Part shown: positions 50,601 through 59,041 of the stretch, piece by piece
Position numbering within the stretch: position 1 is the first letter of the stretch
Layout: every line of letters begins with the position of its first letter
Origin: Parapusillimonas sp013416435
GTDB taxonomy: Bacteria > Pseudomonadota > Gammaproteobacteria > Burkholderiales > Burkholderiaceae_B
Length of the DNA stretch: 64,000 nucleotides
Assembly (NCBI RefSeq): GCF_052180245.1
Contig: NZ_CP197474.1
Coordinates: 992,001-1,056,000, forward strand
Direction: 5' to 3'
Notes under the pieces: generated by a model
Databases searched by the model: none
Told to the model about the DNA's origin: nothing
The model's input: the letters and a program-made list of their open reading frames with translations, nothing else
Made by a program: the position numbers and the translations under genes

Positions 50601-52106
50601 TCAGCCTTCTTCGACGAATGTCTCTTGGCGTTTCTTCTTGATGGAAGGCAATGCCACCAGTACCACCAGGAAGGCCGCCGCGATCAGCAATGACATCGAG
50701 AGGGGGCGTGTGACGAAAGTCGTGTAGTCGCCACGTGCCAGCAGCAGGGCTCGGCGGAAGTTTTCTTCCATCATGGGGCCCAGAACCAGGCCCAGCAGCA
50801 GAGGCGCGCCTTCGCACTTGAGCTTGGCCCAGACGTAGCCGACAAAGCCGAACGCCGCTGTCATCCAGATATCGAACACGTTGTAGTTCAGCGAATATAC
50901 GCCGATCGTGCAGAACACCAGAATGGCGGGGAACAGGATGCGATAGGGTACGCGCAGCAGTTTGATCCACAGGCCCACCAGCGGCAGGTTGAGGATGATC
51001 AGCATCAGGTTGCCGATCCACATGGACACGATCAGGCCCCAGAACAGCTCGGGGTGGCTGGTCATCACCTGAGGGCCAGGCTGGATGTTGTGGATGGTCA
51101 TGGCGCCGATCATCAGGGCGGTCACGGCGTTGCCGGGAATACCCAGGGTGAGCAGTGGAATGAACGACGTCTGTGCCGCGGCGTTGTTGGCCGATTCCGG
51201 ACCAGCCAGGCCGGCGGGGTGGCCCTTGCCGAAACGCTCGGGATTCTTGGAGATCTTCTTTTCCAGCGTGTAGGACGCGAAAGAGGACAGCACCGCGCCG
51301 CCGCCGGGCAGGATGCCCAGTGCGGAACCCAGGGCCGTGCCGCGCACGCATGCCGGCCAGGCTTCCTTGAATTCCTGCTTGTTGGGATACAGGGTGCCCA
51401 CTTTGCCCGTGATGTCGACGCGCTGGTCTTTCAGTTCCAGGTTGGTCATGATCTCGGAGAAACCGAACACGCCCATTGCGACCACGGCGAAGTCGATGCC
51501 GTCTTGCAGCTCGGGGATGCCGAAGTCGTAGCGTGCCACGCCGGAGTTCACGTCGGTGCCGATCATGCCCAGCAGCAGGCCGAGCAGAATCATGCAGATG
51601 GCCTTGGGCAGCGAGCCCGAAGCCAGCACCACGGCGCCGATCAGGCCGAGCACCATCAGGGAGAAGTACTCTGCGGGGCCGAACTTGAAGGCGACTTCGG
51701 CCAGCGGAGGCGCGAAGCCGGCCAGCAGGATCGTGGCGACGCAGCCGGCGAAGAAGGAGCCCAGGGCCGCAATGGCCAGGGCCGCGCCGGCACGGCCGTT
51801 GCGGGCCATCTGGTGGCCGTCCAGCACTGTCACCACAGCGGCGGTTTCACCAGGCAGGGCGACGAGAATGGCAGTGGTGGAACCACCGTACTGCGCACCG
51901 TAATAAATACCGGCAAGCATGATCAGACCGGCCACAGGCGGCAATACGTAAGTGATGGGCAGCAGCATCGCGATGGTCGGTACGGGGCCGATGCCGGGAA
52001 GTACGCCGATGAGGGTGCCAAGCAGACAGCCCAGCAGGCAGTACACAACGTTTTCCAGGCTCAGGGCGACCGAGAAGCCCAACGCCAGATGTTCAAACAA
52101 TTCCAT
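50601..52106 (-). CDS. tctA: Tripartite tricarboxylate transporter, large permease TctA
   Basis: 501 residues with about 12 helices. PGIGPVPTIAMLLPITYVLPPVAGLIMLAGIYYGAQYGGSTTAIL near the N-terminus and GGGAVLSSFASYTLEKKIS in the middle are TctA hallmarks. It is the main channel of a secondary transporter for tri- or dicarboxylates. It starts 13 bp after tctB. No tctC lies next to it; the scattered Bug receptors could serve it. Confidence 0.96.
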   Translation of the reverse strand: MELFEHLALGFSVALSLENVVYCLLGCLLGTLIGVLPGIGPVPTIAMLLPITYVLPPVAGLIMLAGIYYGAQYGGSTTAILVALPGETAAVVTVLDGHQMARNGRAGAALAIAALGSFFAGCVATILLAGFAPPLAEVAFKFGPAEYFSLMVLGLIGAVVLASGSLPKAICMILLGLLLGMIGTDVNSGVARYDFGIPELQDGIDFAVVAMGVFGFSEIMTNLELKDQRVDITGKVGTLYPNKQEFKEAWPACVRGTALGSALGILPGGGAVLSSFASYTLEKKISKNPERFGKGHPAGLAGPESANNAAAQTSFIPLLTLGIPGNAVTALMIGAMTIHNIQPGPQVMTSHPELFWGLIVSMWIGNLMLIILNLPLVGLWIKLLRVPYRILFPAILVFCTIGVYSLNYNVFDIWMTAAFGFVGYVWAKLKCEGAPLLLGLVLGPMMEENFRRALLLARGDYTTFVTRPLSMSLLIAAAFLVVLVALPSIKKKRQETFVEEG

Positions 52107-52119
52107 GTTTCAAGGCTCC

Positions 52120-52581
52120 TTAACTGCCGATGAAGCTGGGCCACAGCGGGAAAATCAGGCCTAGCCCCTTGACGAAGGCGAGCCACACAAAAAGTACGAG
52201 AAATAATCCGGTGAGTCCGGCCACTTTCCAGCTGAACTGGTGGCTGGCCATGCTGCTGAGGAAAACCAACAGGAACACCGAAAGGTATACGCCCAGGAAA
52301 TCAAAGACGACGCCGCACAGTGCGACTGAGCCGATGATGATGATGGCGATCTTCCAGTCGAAGCGTTCGACTTCGGTATCTTGAGCCTTGGGCGACATGG
52401 CGCCCAGCGAGACAATCGCCCCGAGTAAAGCGAGAAGCACGCCCAACCAGAAAGGAAAGTATCCCGGACCCATGCGGGCAGCGGTCCCCATGGAATAGTT
52501 GGTGGCGCCCAGTGCGAATCCGACGCCTAAGGCGACGAACATTATGCCGGACCAGAAGTCCTGTTTGTTTTTAAGCTGCAT
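52120..52581 (-). CDS. tctB: Tripartite tricarboxylate transporter, small permease TctB
   Basis: 153 residues with four helices. It opens with KNKQDFWSGIMFVALGVGFALGATNYSMGTAARMGPGYFP, a typical TctB start. It is the small membrane subunit, translated before tctA. The binding protein that normally precedes it is missing. Confidence 0.93.
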   Translation of the reverse strand: MQLKNKQDFWSGIMFVALGVGFALGATNYSMGTAARMGPGYFPFWLGVLLALLGAIVSLGAMSPKAQDTEVERFDWKIAIIIIGSVALCGVVFDFLGVYLSVFLLVFLSSMASHQFSWKVAGLTGLFLVLFVWLAFVKGLGLIFPLWPSFIGS

Positions 52582-52912
52582 GTTGATGAAATCTCCCCGA
52601 CAGCAAGATGAAACTGAAAGCCGGGTTTCTGTTCGCTGCCCACGGTTTCCGTGCGGCAGGGTTCGGAACCCCGCATATCAAAGGTGAGGCATGGTAATTG
52701 ACGAAAAGAGGGCTGAAAACCCAGATTTCCCCTCAGTTGTCTAGGGTTAACCCCTAAAATCCACATTTTTTACATATTCCAGGGGTAAATGACGCGTCAT
52801 ACTCCTGCAATTGAAAGAATTTTGAAAGGTAACGGAAAGAGGGGTGAAAGGTTATGATTGGTGGCTATTTTTCCCTACCCAGATCGCCGCTGGATGGTTT
52901 ACGATAACGCCC
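52582..52912. other. Intergenic region between tctB and the coiled-coil gene
   Basis: About 330 bp without a supported gene. It holds two perfect palindromes, GGGTTAACCC (52744-52753) and ATGACGCGTCAT (52789-52800), which could be operators for tctBA or for the divergent gene. No palindromic GGGGTC repeat and no clear sigma-70 promoter was seen. Confidence 0.5.
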
Positions 52913-53350
52913 ATGTTGCAAGATCTCGATTTTCTCGCCGCCCGTGTCGGGCAACTGGTGCAGCTTGCGCGGCAGCTTCAGTCCGAGCGCGCTGCGCAGC
53001 AGGCGCGCCTGACTGCTCTCGAGCAAGAGCGCAACGCCTTGCGCGACGAACTGCAGCGTCGCGACGCCGAATATTCTTCCGCGTCCGAGCGCATGGCCGA
53101 CCACGAAGCGCAGTTGCAGTCCGTACGCGATGAGGCGCAAGCGGCCGTGGCCGCAGCCAGGTCCGAATCCGACGCGATGCAGGCCGGCCTGCAGGCCGAG
53201 CTGTCACGCTACAAGGCCGAATCAGAGGCTCTCAAGGGGCAGTTGTCCGTCAGCCAGGCCGACTCCTCGCGCTTGCGTGTCGTGGCCGCCAAGGCGCGCG
53301 AACAGATTGATTCAATATTAATGCGCCTGCCCGGCGCGCCTCAGGAGTAG
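52913..53350 (+). CDS. Coiled-coil protein next to zapA (likely division-associated)
   Basis: 145 residues from ATG 52913. Almost the whole chain is a predicted coiled coil (QLVQLARQLQSERAAQQARL, then many Ala/Glu/Gln heptads), with a C-terminal SRLRVVAAKAREQIDSILMRLPG. ZapA begins 5 bp later. Small coiled-coil proteins of this layout occupy this position upstream of zapA in many proteobacteria; a ZapB-like role is inferred only. Confidence 0.75.
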   Translation: MLQDLDFLAARVGQLVQLARQLQSERAAQQARLTALEQERNALRDELQRRDAEYSSASERMADHEAQLQSVRDEAQAAVAAARSESDAMQAGLQAELSRYKAESEALKGQLSVSQADSSRLRVVAAKAREQIDSILMRLPGAPQE

Positions 53351-53355
53351 CAGTT

Positions 53356-53670
53356 ATGGAACGCATCGACGTATCCATCTTGGGACGCGATTATTCCCTG
53401 GCTTGCCTGCCCTCTGAAAAAGAGGCGCTGCTTGCCGCGGTACGCCATGTCGACCAGCGCATGCTTGCCGTGAAGGGTTCCGGAAAGGTTTCCAGCAATG
53501 AACGCATCGCCGTCATGGCTGCCATACAGATCGCCGGCGAACTTCTCACCATGCGCGCGCCTGATGGTCCACTCAGCAATGTTGCGCTCGGCGATTTCAA
53601 GCGTAAAATTGAAGACATGCACGAAATGCTCGACCAGGTCGACGGCCTGAAAACATCGAGCCAGACTTAG
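53356..53670 (+). CDS. zapA: Cell division protein ZapA
   Basis: 104 residues. IDVSILGRDYSLACLPSEKEALLAAVRHVDQRM is the ZapA N-terminal domain, and the C-terminal half is a helix that dimerises (KIEDMHEMLDQVDGL). ZapA bundles FtsZ filaments. The 6S RNA gene follows, as is usual in proteobacteria. Confidence 0.93.
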   Translation: MERIDVSILGRDYSLACLPSEKEALLAAVRHVDQRMLAVKGSGKVSSNERIAVMAAIQIAGELLTMRAPDGPLSNVALGDFKRKIEDMHEMLDQVDGLKTSSQT

Positions 53671-53729
53671 GTATACACTATAGGTTCACACAGATTTCAC
53701 GGATACGCTCAGGCGTGTTCAACAGTTAG

Positions 53730-53902
53730 TCCCTGCCGTGTTCGTGACTCGGCCAATATTCCTTGAACCAATGCTATGGCATTAGGTTGCTGGATTGACA
53801 AGTGGGAGTGATCTCCTTAATTGGAGAACCCGAAGCTTGGCTGAAGGCGACCACCTTGAACCTCAGGTTCCGGGATGCCGGCCTTGACGGCACAGGCGGG
53901 GC
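53730..53902 (+). ncRNA. ssrS: 6S RNA
   Basis: The 3' part carries the conserved CCACCTTGAACCTCAGGTTC arm. The ends pair as in 6S RNA: CCCTGCC near 53731-53737 with GGCGGGG near 53895-53901 (G-U allowed), with further pairing inward (GTG with CAC). Location directly after zapA is the standard place for ssrS. 6S RNA mimics an open promoter and holds sigma-70 RNA polymerase in stationary phase. The ends are approximate. Confidence 0.85.
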
Positions 53903-53910
53903 AATAATCC

Positions 53911-53940
53911 AAAGCTCGTCCTACGGACGAGCTTTTCCTT
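53911..53940 (+). terminator. Terminator after 6S RNA
   Basis: AAAGCTCGTCC pairs with GGACGAGCTTT around TAC, followed by TCCTTTT. It lies just before the SIMPL-domain gene. Confidence 0.85.
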
Positions 53941-53954
53941 TTATGGGTAGCCGC

Positions 53955-54713
53955 ATGCATCTTTCCGTACAGAAACGTAAACGTTTGTTGGCAGTAATCA
54001 TGGGCGCTGCAGCACTTGCCGCTTCATATTCCGCCGCGGCGCAAGTTCCGCCGGGCACGGACAGCCATAAGCGTTTCGCCCATCACGAGATCTGGCCGCA
54101 GGCCAGCCTGCAAGCCGAAGCGGCGGCGGAACTTGCGCATGACACGGTAAGAATCACTTTGGCGTCCGAAGTCAGCGAGTCGTCGCAGGCCGCCGTGGCT
54201 GCTGCACTCGCCAAGGTCATGGACAAGGTCATGGCGCAGGCGAAGGGGCACCAGGGCATCAAGGTCAGCACGGGCAACTACAACATCTGGCCCATGAACG
54301 ACAAGGACGGTCAGATATCGAACTGGCGGGGGCGCGGCGAAATCCTGCTGCAGTCCGGCGATTTCACCGCTGCATCCGAGCTCGCCGCCAAATTTGCCGA
54401 CCAGATGCCCATTGCCAATCTGTCATTCTCGGTTTCTCCGGAAGCGCGCGCTAAACAAGAAGAGGCACTGCTGGAAAGCGCCGCACAGGCGTTCCGCGAC
54501 CGGGCGCAGGCGCTTGCATCGGCCTTTGGCTATACGGGCTACGAGATCAAGGAAATCAACCTTGGCGGGGCCGGAACCCGCTTCGAGGCCGCGCCCCGGG
54601 CGATGATGATGGCCAAGGCTGCGGATGCGTCGGCGGTGCCTCTCGAAGGGGGCACCGAGCGCATCACGGTTACGGTGCGTGGGTCGATTTTCTTGCGCTC
54701 AGAGCAAAAATGA
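53955..54713 (+). CDS. SIMPL (DUF541) domain periplasmic protein
   Basis: About 252 residues from ATG 53955 (ATG 53943 is possible but lies at the terminator). A signal peptide (KRLLAVIMGAAALAASYSAAAQ) precedes a SIMPL domain with VRITLASEVSESSQAAVAAALAKVMDKVM, the YNIWPMNDKDG loop, and FRDRAQALASAFGYTGYEI. The family is an outer or periplasmic protein of poorly defined role. Its 3' end overlaps the convergent lgt gene by 44 bp. The longer frame upstream would read through 6S RNA and is rejected. Confidence 0.85.
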   Translation: MHLSVQKRKRLLAVIMGAAALAASYSAAAQVPPGTDSHKRFAHHEIWPQASLQAEAAAELAHDTVRITLASEVSESSQAAVAAALAKVMDKVMAQAKGHQGIKVSTGNYNIWPMNDKDGQISNWRGRGEILLQSGDFTAASELAAKFADQMPIANLSFSVSPEARAKQEEALLESAAQAFRDRAQALASAFGYTGYEIKEINLGGAGTRFEAAPRAMMMAKAADASAVPLEGGTERITVTVRGSIFLRSEQK

Positions 54714-55461
54714 TCAGACCCGCCACGATCATGGGCACAGAAAGCAATTGACCCATTGACAATCCGCCCGCCAGCAGCCCCAGGTAATAATCGGGCTCGC
54801 GGGTGTATTCCACCATGAAGCGGAATACGCCGTAGCCCATCAGGAAGAGGGCGCTTATTTGCCCCGTGGGGCGCGGCTTGCGGGCGAACCACCATAAAAG
54901 CGCGAACAGCACGAAACCTTCCAGCGCCATCTCGTACAGTTGCGAAGGGTGTCTGGCAAGGCTGTCGCCGGCCTGCGGGAAGACCATGCCCCATGGCACC
55001 TGTGTCGGCCTGCCCCAGAGTTCTCCGTTGATGAAGTTCCCGAGGCGGCCGGCGGCCAGGCCAAGCGGGATCAGTGGCGCGATGAAATCGCCGATCTCCA
55101 GCAAGCTGCGTCCGCGCTGCCGCGCGAAGAGAAGCAATACCACGATGACGCCGATCAGCCCGCCATGGAAAGACATGCCGCCCTGCCATAAATACAGAAC
55201 CTGGATGGGATCGGACAAGTATTCGGATGGCTTGTAGAACAGGACATATCCCAATCTGCCGCCGGCGACGACACCGAGCACGCTGTAGAAAATCAGGTCC
55301 TCCAGGTCGCGCAACGTAAGGTCGGACAGCCCCTGCTTGATGCGCCAACGTCCGAATACCCAGACCAGGCTGAAGCCAATGAGGTACATCAGCCCATACC
55401 AATGCACGGCGATGGGTCCGATTTGAAATGCCACAGGATCGATTTGAGGGTAGTGAAGCAT
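54670..55461 (-). CDS. lgt: Prolipoprotein diacylglyceryl transferase
   Basis: ATG 55461 gives 263 residues and about seven helices. The functional motifs are GGMSFHGGLIGV (catalytic His), AGRLGNFINGELWGRPT and YTREPDYYLGLLAGG. It adds the diacylglyceryl group to lipobox Cys, the step that lets proteins such as Pal and the entericidin be anchored. Confidence 0.97.
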   Translation of the reverse strand: MLHYPQIDPVAFQIGPIAVHWYGLMYLIGFSLVWVFGRWRIKQGLSDLTLRDLEDLIFYSVLGVVAGGRLGYVLFYKPSEYLSDPIQVLYLWQGGMSFHGGLIGVIVVLLLFARQRGRSLLEIGDFIAPLIPLGLAAGRLGNFINGELWGRPTQVPWGMVFPQAGDSLARHPSQLYEMALEGFVLFALLWWFARKPRPTGQISALFLMGYGVFRFMVEYTREPDYYLGLLAGGLSMGQLLSVPMIVAGLIIFALSARKSTHAP

Positions 55462-55510
55462 GTGAAGTGTCGTCTCTACGGAACATCGTCGATAATACCC
55501 GATACGCCCC

Positions 55511-55548
55511 AGTGTGCTGTTTGCTTCGAACTGACCAAACAGTACACT
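55511..55548. promoter_or_regulatory. Inverted repeat between lgt and the cytochrome c gene
   Basis: AGTGTGCTGTTTG (55511-55523) and CAAACAGTACACT (55536-55548) form a 13-bp inverted repeat with one mismatch, spaced by 12 bp. It may be a dimer or tetramer operator for either divergent gene; TACACT inside it could also be a -10 box. No regulator is adjacent. Confidence 0.4.
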
Positions 55549-55650
55549 AGCACCTTGACAGCGGGCACGGGGAAGCGCTGAAAGGCTCACCGGATTATCC
55601 AGGGTTTCTTCCCGGCGATGCCGGCGTTATGTTGATCAACGGGTTGATTT

Positions 55651-56001
55651 ATGCATTCGGTTTTTCGTATCGTTTTGTTTGGCGTCGCCGGTTTTCTCTG
55701 TGCCGGCGCCGCGCAGGGGCAATCCACCACCGGCCTGGCGCTGGCCCAGACCAGCAATTGCATGGCCTGTCATCAGGTGGACAAGAAGCGGGTCGGCCCG
55801 TCTTTTGTCGTCATCGCCGAAAGATTCGCGGGCCAGGAAGGCGCGGTACCGTATCTGGCCAATACCATCATCCGGGGAGGCCGGGGTCGTTGGGGCGCGG
55901 TTCCGATGCCGGCTCAGCCGCAAGTCAGCCCGGCCAATGCGCAACTGCTTGCGGCATGGATACTTTCGCTGGCTGAAACGCCGGCCGCAAAAATCGAATA
56001 G
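55651..56001 (+). CDS. Class I c-type cytochrome (c5/c551-like)
   Basis: 116 residues with a signal peptide (FRIVLFGVAGFLCAGAAQG). The haem site is CMACH (about residue 37) after QTSN, and a Met ligand lies in GAVPMPAQPQVSPANAQLLAAWIL. It carries electrons in the periplasm, perhaps to a cytochrome oxidase or peroxidase. msrA follows 9 bp later, so the two genes are likely co-transcribed. Confidence 0.9.
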   Translation: MHSVFRIVLFGVAGFLCAGAAQGQSTTGLALAQTSNCMACHQVDKKRVGPSFVVIAERFAGQEGAVPYLANTIIRGGRGRWGAVPMPAQPQVSPANAQLLAAWILSLAETPAAKIE

Positions 56002-56010
56002 GAAGGCATC

Positions 56011-56556
56011 ATGACGGAAATAGCGATACTGGGCGGTGGGTGTTTTTGGTGTATCGAGCCTATTTTCAAGGCTCTGCAGGGCGTCGAGGACGTCACGCCG
56101 GGGTACGCCGGTGGGCATGTCGACAACCCAAGCTACGAGCAAGTCTGCACCAAGACCACGGGGCATATCGAAGTCGTCCGCGTGGAGTTCGATCCGCAGG
56201 TCATCGATTACGCAACGGTGCTGCGCGTTTTTTTTGCCAGCCACGATCCCACGACCCTGGATCGCCAGGGCGCCGACGTGGGCCCGCAATATGCGTCCGC
56301 CATTTTTTGCCAATCGCCGGCGCAGCGGGAAGTCGCCGAGTCGCTGATCAAGGAATTGCAGGCCGAAACCGGCCAGGCCATCGTCACGCGGCTGCTGGGT
56401 GCCGAAACCTTCTGGCCCGCCGAAGACTATCACCATGATTATTTTGCGCGTAACCCCTACCAAGGCTACTGCCAGGCGGTGATCTCCCCCAAGCTCGCGA
56501 AATTCCGCAAGCAGTACGCGCATTTGCTGCGGGGCCACACCCCGGGTGGTGTTTGA
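56011..56556 (+). CDS. msrA: Peptide methionine sulfoxide reductase MsrA
   Basis: 181 residues after AGGAAGG. The catalytic GGGCFWCIEPIFK motif is near the N-terminus (Cys about 11). VTPGYAGGHVDNPSYEQVCT and HDPTTLDRQGADVGPQYAS are typical. It reduces methionine-S-sulfoxide in proteins using thioredoxin. The cytochrome c gene upstream suggests oxidative or electron-transfer stress context. Confidence 0.97.
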   Translation: MTEIAILGGGCFWCIEPIFKALQGVEDVTPGYAGGHVDNPSYEQVCTKTTGHIEVVRVEFDPQVIDYATVLRVFFASHDPTTLDRQGADVGPQYASAIFCQSPAQREVAESLIKELQAETGQAIVTRLLGAETFWPAEDYHHDYFARNPYQGYCQAVISPKLAKFRKQYAHLLRGHTPGGV

Positions 56557-56570
56557 TTCGATTCATGCGG

Positions 56571-56663
56571 AGGGTCAGACCCTGTTCGGGGTCAGACCCT
56601 GCATAGGGTCTGCCCCCCTGAAAAAGTGCTCAAGGGGTCAGACCCCATACGGGGTCTGACCCC
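56571..56663. repeat. Palindromic repeat, one degenerate array and one full copy
   Basis: A degenerate copy with direct and inverted arms spans about 56571-56611, and a full copy is 56634-56663. They lie between the msrA stop and the convergent membrane protein gene. Confidence 0.9.
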
Positions 56664-56678
56664 AAAACGTGCGGGGGC

Positions 56679-57635
56679 TCAGATCCCGGCCGGGACGGTC
56701 CGCCAGCCACCCCGGTTCGTCAGCCGGGCAAGTGTCGCCACGATGATCAGCGTGAGTACGACACGGCCGACCAGGACGATCCATATGTCGGCGCCCAACG
56801 CCAGCAACAGCAGCGTATCTTCAATCAAAGAGTGCGACAGCGAAAGCCAGGACAATGCCAGGAAGCGCGTGCGTGCCGGGAAGTTCTGTTTTTCGGCTTC
56901 TTCAATGATGAGGGCGCCGCCGTAGGTAAGGCCAAGCAGGACGCCCACCGTCGTGACGGGAGCCACATCCGCATTGAGCCCGGATACGCGCAGCACCGGC
57001 GTCATCAGTCGGGTAAAGCGGCGGATGATGCCGAGGCGTTCGAGCAGATCCAGCGCGACCACCAGTGCGAAGATGATGCACAAGGTCAGGCCCAGAGAGA
57101 ACGCAGTGGCCTGTATCCAGCCGATGAAGGGCGAACCGGCATCGGCAGCGATGACTTCGGAGCCGCGCAGCCAGTCGAAGGACAGCGGTTCGGACAGGGC
57201 GCCCGTCAAGTGGCAGGCCCATGAGACCAGGGCGCCATAGAAAATGGCGGTGCCGATGCGCAAGGCGGCGGTGATCCCGAACCCGGCGCCTGCGCGGCGG
57301 ACGATGGCCTGTTCTACCGGAATGGAATGGGCGAACAGCATCATGGCGCATAGCGCGCTGACCTGAGCGATGCTCATGTCGGGCGGTGAGGGCAAGCTGC
57401 TGAGAGTGGCGATGCCGCCGTAGATGCCTGTAAGAAGCGTGGTGGCCCAGATGATGCCGGCTTCCGGCGGCAAGTGCAGCAAGGCCATGGCCGGCGCGAT
57501 CAACCGCCCCGCCAATTCAACCAGGCCGAAAACGTCGGCGATTTTCACGATGACCATCACGGGTAGCATGACTTTGGTTACCGTGACGAACAACCGCCAA
57601 CTGCGCTTGGCGAGCGCTAACAGATACGCAAGCAT
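56679..57635 (-). CDS. Nucleoside-recognition (Gate) domain membrane protein
   Basis: 318 residues with about eight helices. It has two related halves: an N-terminal VMVIVKIADVFGLVELAGRLIAPAMALLHLPPEAGIIWATTLLTG and a C-terminal GVLLGLTYGGALIIEEAEKQNFP. That matches the Gate/nucleoside recognition domain of spore maturation-like and YjiH-type proteins. Substrate unknown. It begins 100 bp past the hppD stop on the same strand. Confidence 0.75.
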   Translation of the reverse strand: MLAYLLALAKRSWRLFVTVTKVMLPVMVIVKIADVFGLVELAGRLIAPAMALLHLPPEAGIIWATTLLTGIYGGIATLSSLPSPPDMSIAQVSALCAMMLFAHSIPVEQAIVRRAGAGFGITAALRIGTAIFYGALVSWACHLTGALSEPLSFDWLRGSEVIAADAGSPFIGWIQATAFSLGLTLCIIFALVVALDLLERLGIIRRFTRLMTPVLRVSGLNADVAPVTTVGVLLGLTYGGALIIEEAEKQNFPARTRFLALSWLSLSHSLIEDTLLLLALGADIWIVLVGRVVLTLIIVATLARLTNRGGWRTVPAGI

Positions 57636-57734
57636 CCCACTTTCCTTACTATGACGCTTGGAATTCTAGCTGTTTGCAGGGAAGCCTGCCTCTCCGGCCG
57701 GCACTGCGGCCGGAGAATCGGCTTCCTGTTGCGT

Positions 57735-58847
57735 TTAGTCGACAGACTTCAGTACGCCGCGGCGCATCTGATCCAGTTCGATGGACTCGAACAGCGCCTT
57801 GAAGTTGCCTTCGCCGAAGCCGTCATTGCCCTTGCGCTGGATGATCTCGAAGAAGATGGGGCCGATCTGGTTTTCGGTGAAGATCTGCAGCAGCAGTCCG
57901 CCCTCGGCCGCGCCGTCCAGCAATATCTTGTTCTTCCGCAGGCGCTCGACGTCTTCTCCATGATTGGGCAGGCGGCGGTCCAGCAACTCATAATAGGTAT
58001 CCGGCGTATCCAGGAACTGAAGGCCTGAAGTCCTGAGCCGTTCCACCGTTTCATAGATATTGTCCGTCGCCAGCGCAATATGCTGGATGCCTTCGCCTCG
58101 ATAGAGGTCCAGGTACTCTTGAATCTGGCCTTTTTCCTCAGTGCCTTCTTCATTGATCGGAATCCGGATCGTGCCGCAAGGCGAAGTCATGGCTTTGGAC
58201 TTCACGCCCGTGACCTTCCCTTCTATATCAAAGTAGCGAATCTCACGGAAATTGAACAAGCGTTCATAGAACTCGGCCCACTCGCCCATGCGGCCTTTGT
58301 GTACATTATGTGTAAGGTGATCGACCAGCGTCAGCCCCGCTCCCTTGTGCGTGACATCTTCGTTGGCGGTGGAGGGATCGATGGGCTTGAAGTCGACGTC
58401 GTAGATGCTGATGTCGCCGATTCCTCCGTGTCCTTCTTTGGCATTCCAGCGATCGACTAGATAGATCAGTGAGTCTCCTATGCCTTTGATGGCAGGAATG
58501 TTCAGCTCCATCGGGCCGCTGCCCGAGTCAAATCCCCAGGCGCCCAATTCCAGTGCGCGCTTGTAAGCTTTGGCGGCATCCTGAACGCGAAAGGCAATGG
58601 CACAGATCGACGGCCCATGCAGGCGGGCGAAACGCTGCGCGAACGAGTCGGGCTCGGCGTTGATCAGGAAGTTGATTCCACCTTGCCGATACAGGGTCAC
58701 GTTCTTGTTGCGATGGCGGGCGATCGCCTTGAAGCCCAGCGTTTCGAATACCTTGCCCAGTGCCACCGGATCGGGCGCGGTGTACTCGATGAACTCGAAA
58801 CCCGCCGTGCCCATGGGGTTGTCCCATTCCTGAAAATTGTGTGCCAT
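57735..58847 (-). CDS. hppD: 4-Hydroxyphenylpyruvate dioxygenase
   Basis: 370 residues starting at 58847 after AAGGAG. Two vicinal-oxygen-chelate domains are visible. The iron ligands appear as DHLTHNV (His), GIQHIALATDN (His) and GPIFFEIIQRKG (Glu). It converts 4-hydroxyphenylpyruvate to homogentisate in tyrosine breakdown. The divergent Lrp regulator probably controls it. The homogentisate dioxygenase partner is not in the window, though one FAH-family gene is (14242). Confidence 0.97.
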   Translation of the reverse strand: MAHNFQEWDNPMGTAGFEFIEYTAPDPVALGKVFETLGFKAIARHRNKNVTLYRQGGINFLINAEPDSFAQRFARLHGPSICAIAFRVQDAAKAYKRALELGAWGFDSGSGPMELNIPAIKGIGDSLIYLVDRWNAKEGHGGIGDISIYDVDFKPIDPSTANEDVTHKGAGLTLVDHLTHNVHKGRMGEWAEFYERLFNFREIRYFDIEGKVTGVKSKAMTSPCGTIRIPINEEGTEEKGQIQEYLDLYRGEGIQHIALATDNIYETVERLRTSGLQFLDTPDTYYELLDRRLPNHGEDVERLRKNKILLDGAAEGGLLLQIFTENQIGPIFFEIIQRKGNDGFGEGNFKALFESIELDQMRRGVLKSVD

Positions 58848-58870
58848 TGTCCATGCTCCTTGAATATATA

Positions 58871-58900
58871 GGGGTCAGACCCCGTACGGGGTCTGACCCC
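58871..58900. repeat. Palindromic repeat, one canonical copy
   Basis: A perfect copy with arms GGGGTCAGACCCC and GGGGTCTGACCCC around GTAC, 24 bp upstream of the hppD start and between it and the divergent lrp gene. Confidence 0.95.
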
Positions 58901-59041
58901 TGCTAATTACAACCGGGGTGGCCAACCTCGAGAGTAAAAAGAAATTCTAAGAAAAAACGCAGGCAGCGGATTGCCAAGGTGCCCCGCAAAAGCCCTTATT
59001 GAGCAATAATCTGCTTAAGAAAAAATATCTCGTGGTGGTTT

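Noticed and set aside
53802..53954. Long N-terminal extension of the SIMPL protein
   Set aside because: It would read through the 6S RNA and its terminator; the signal peptide starts at 53955 (or 53943).
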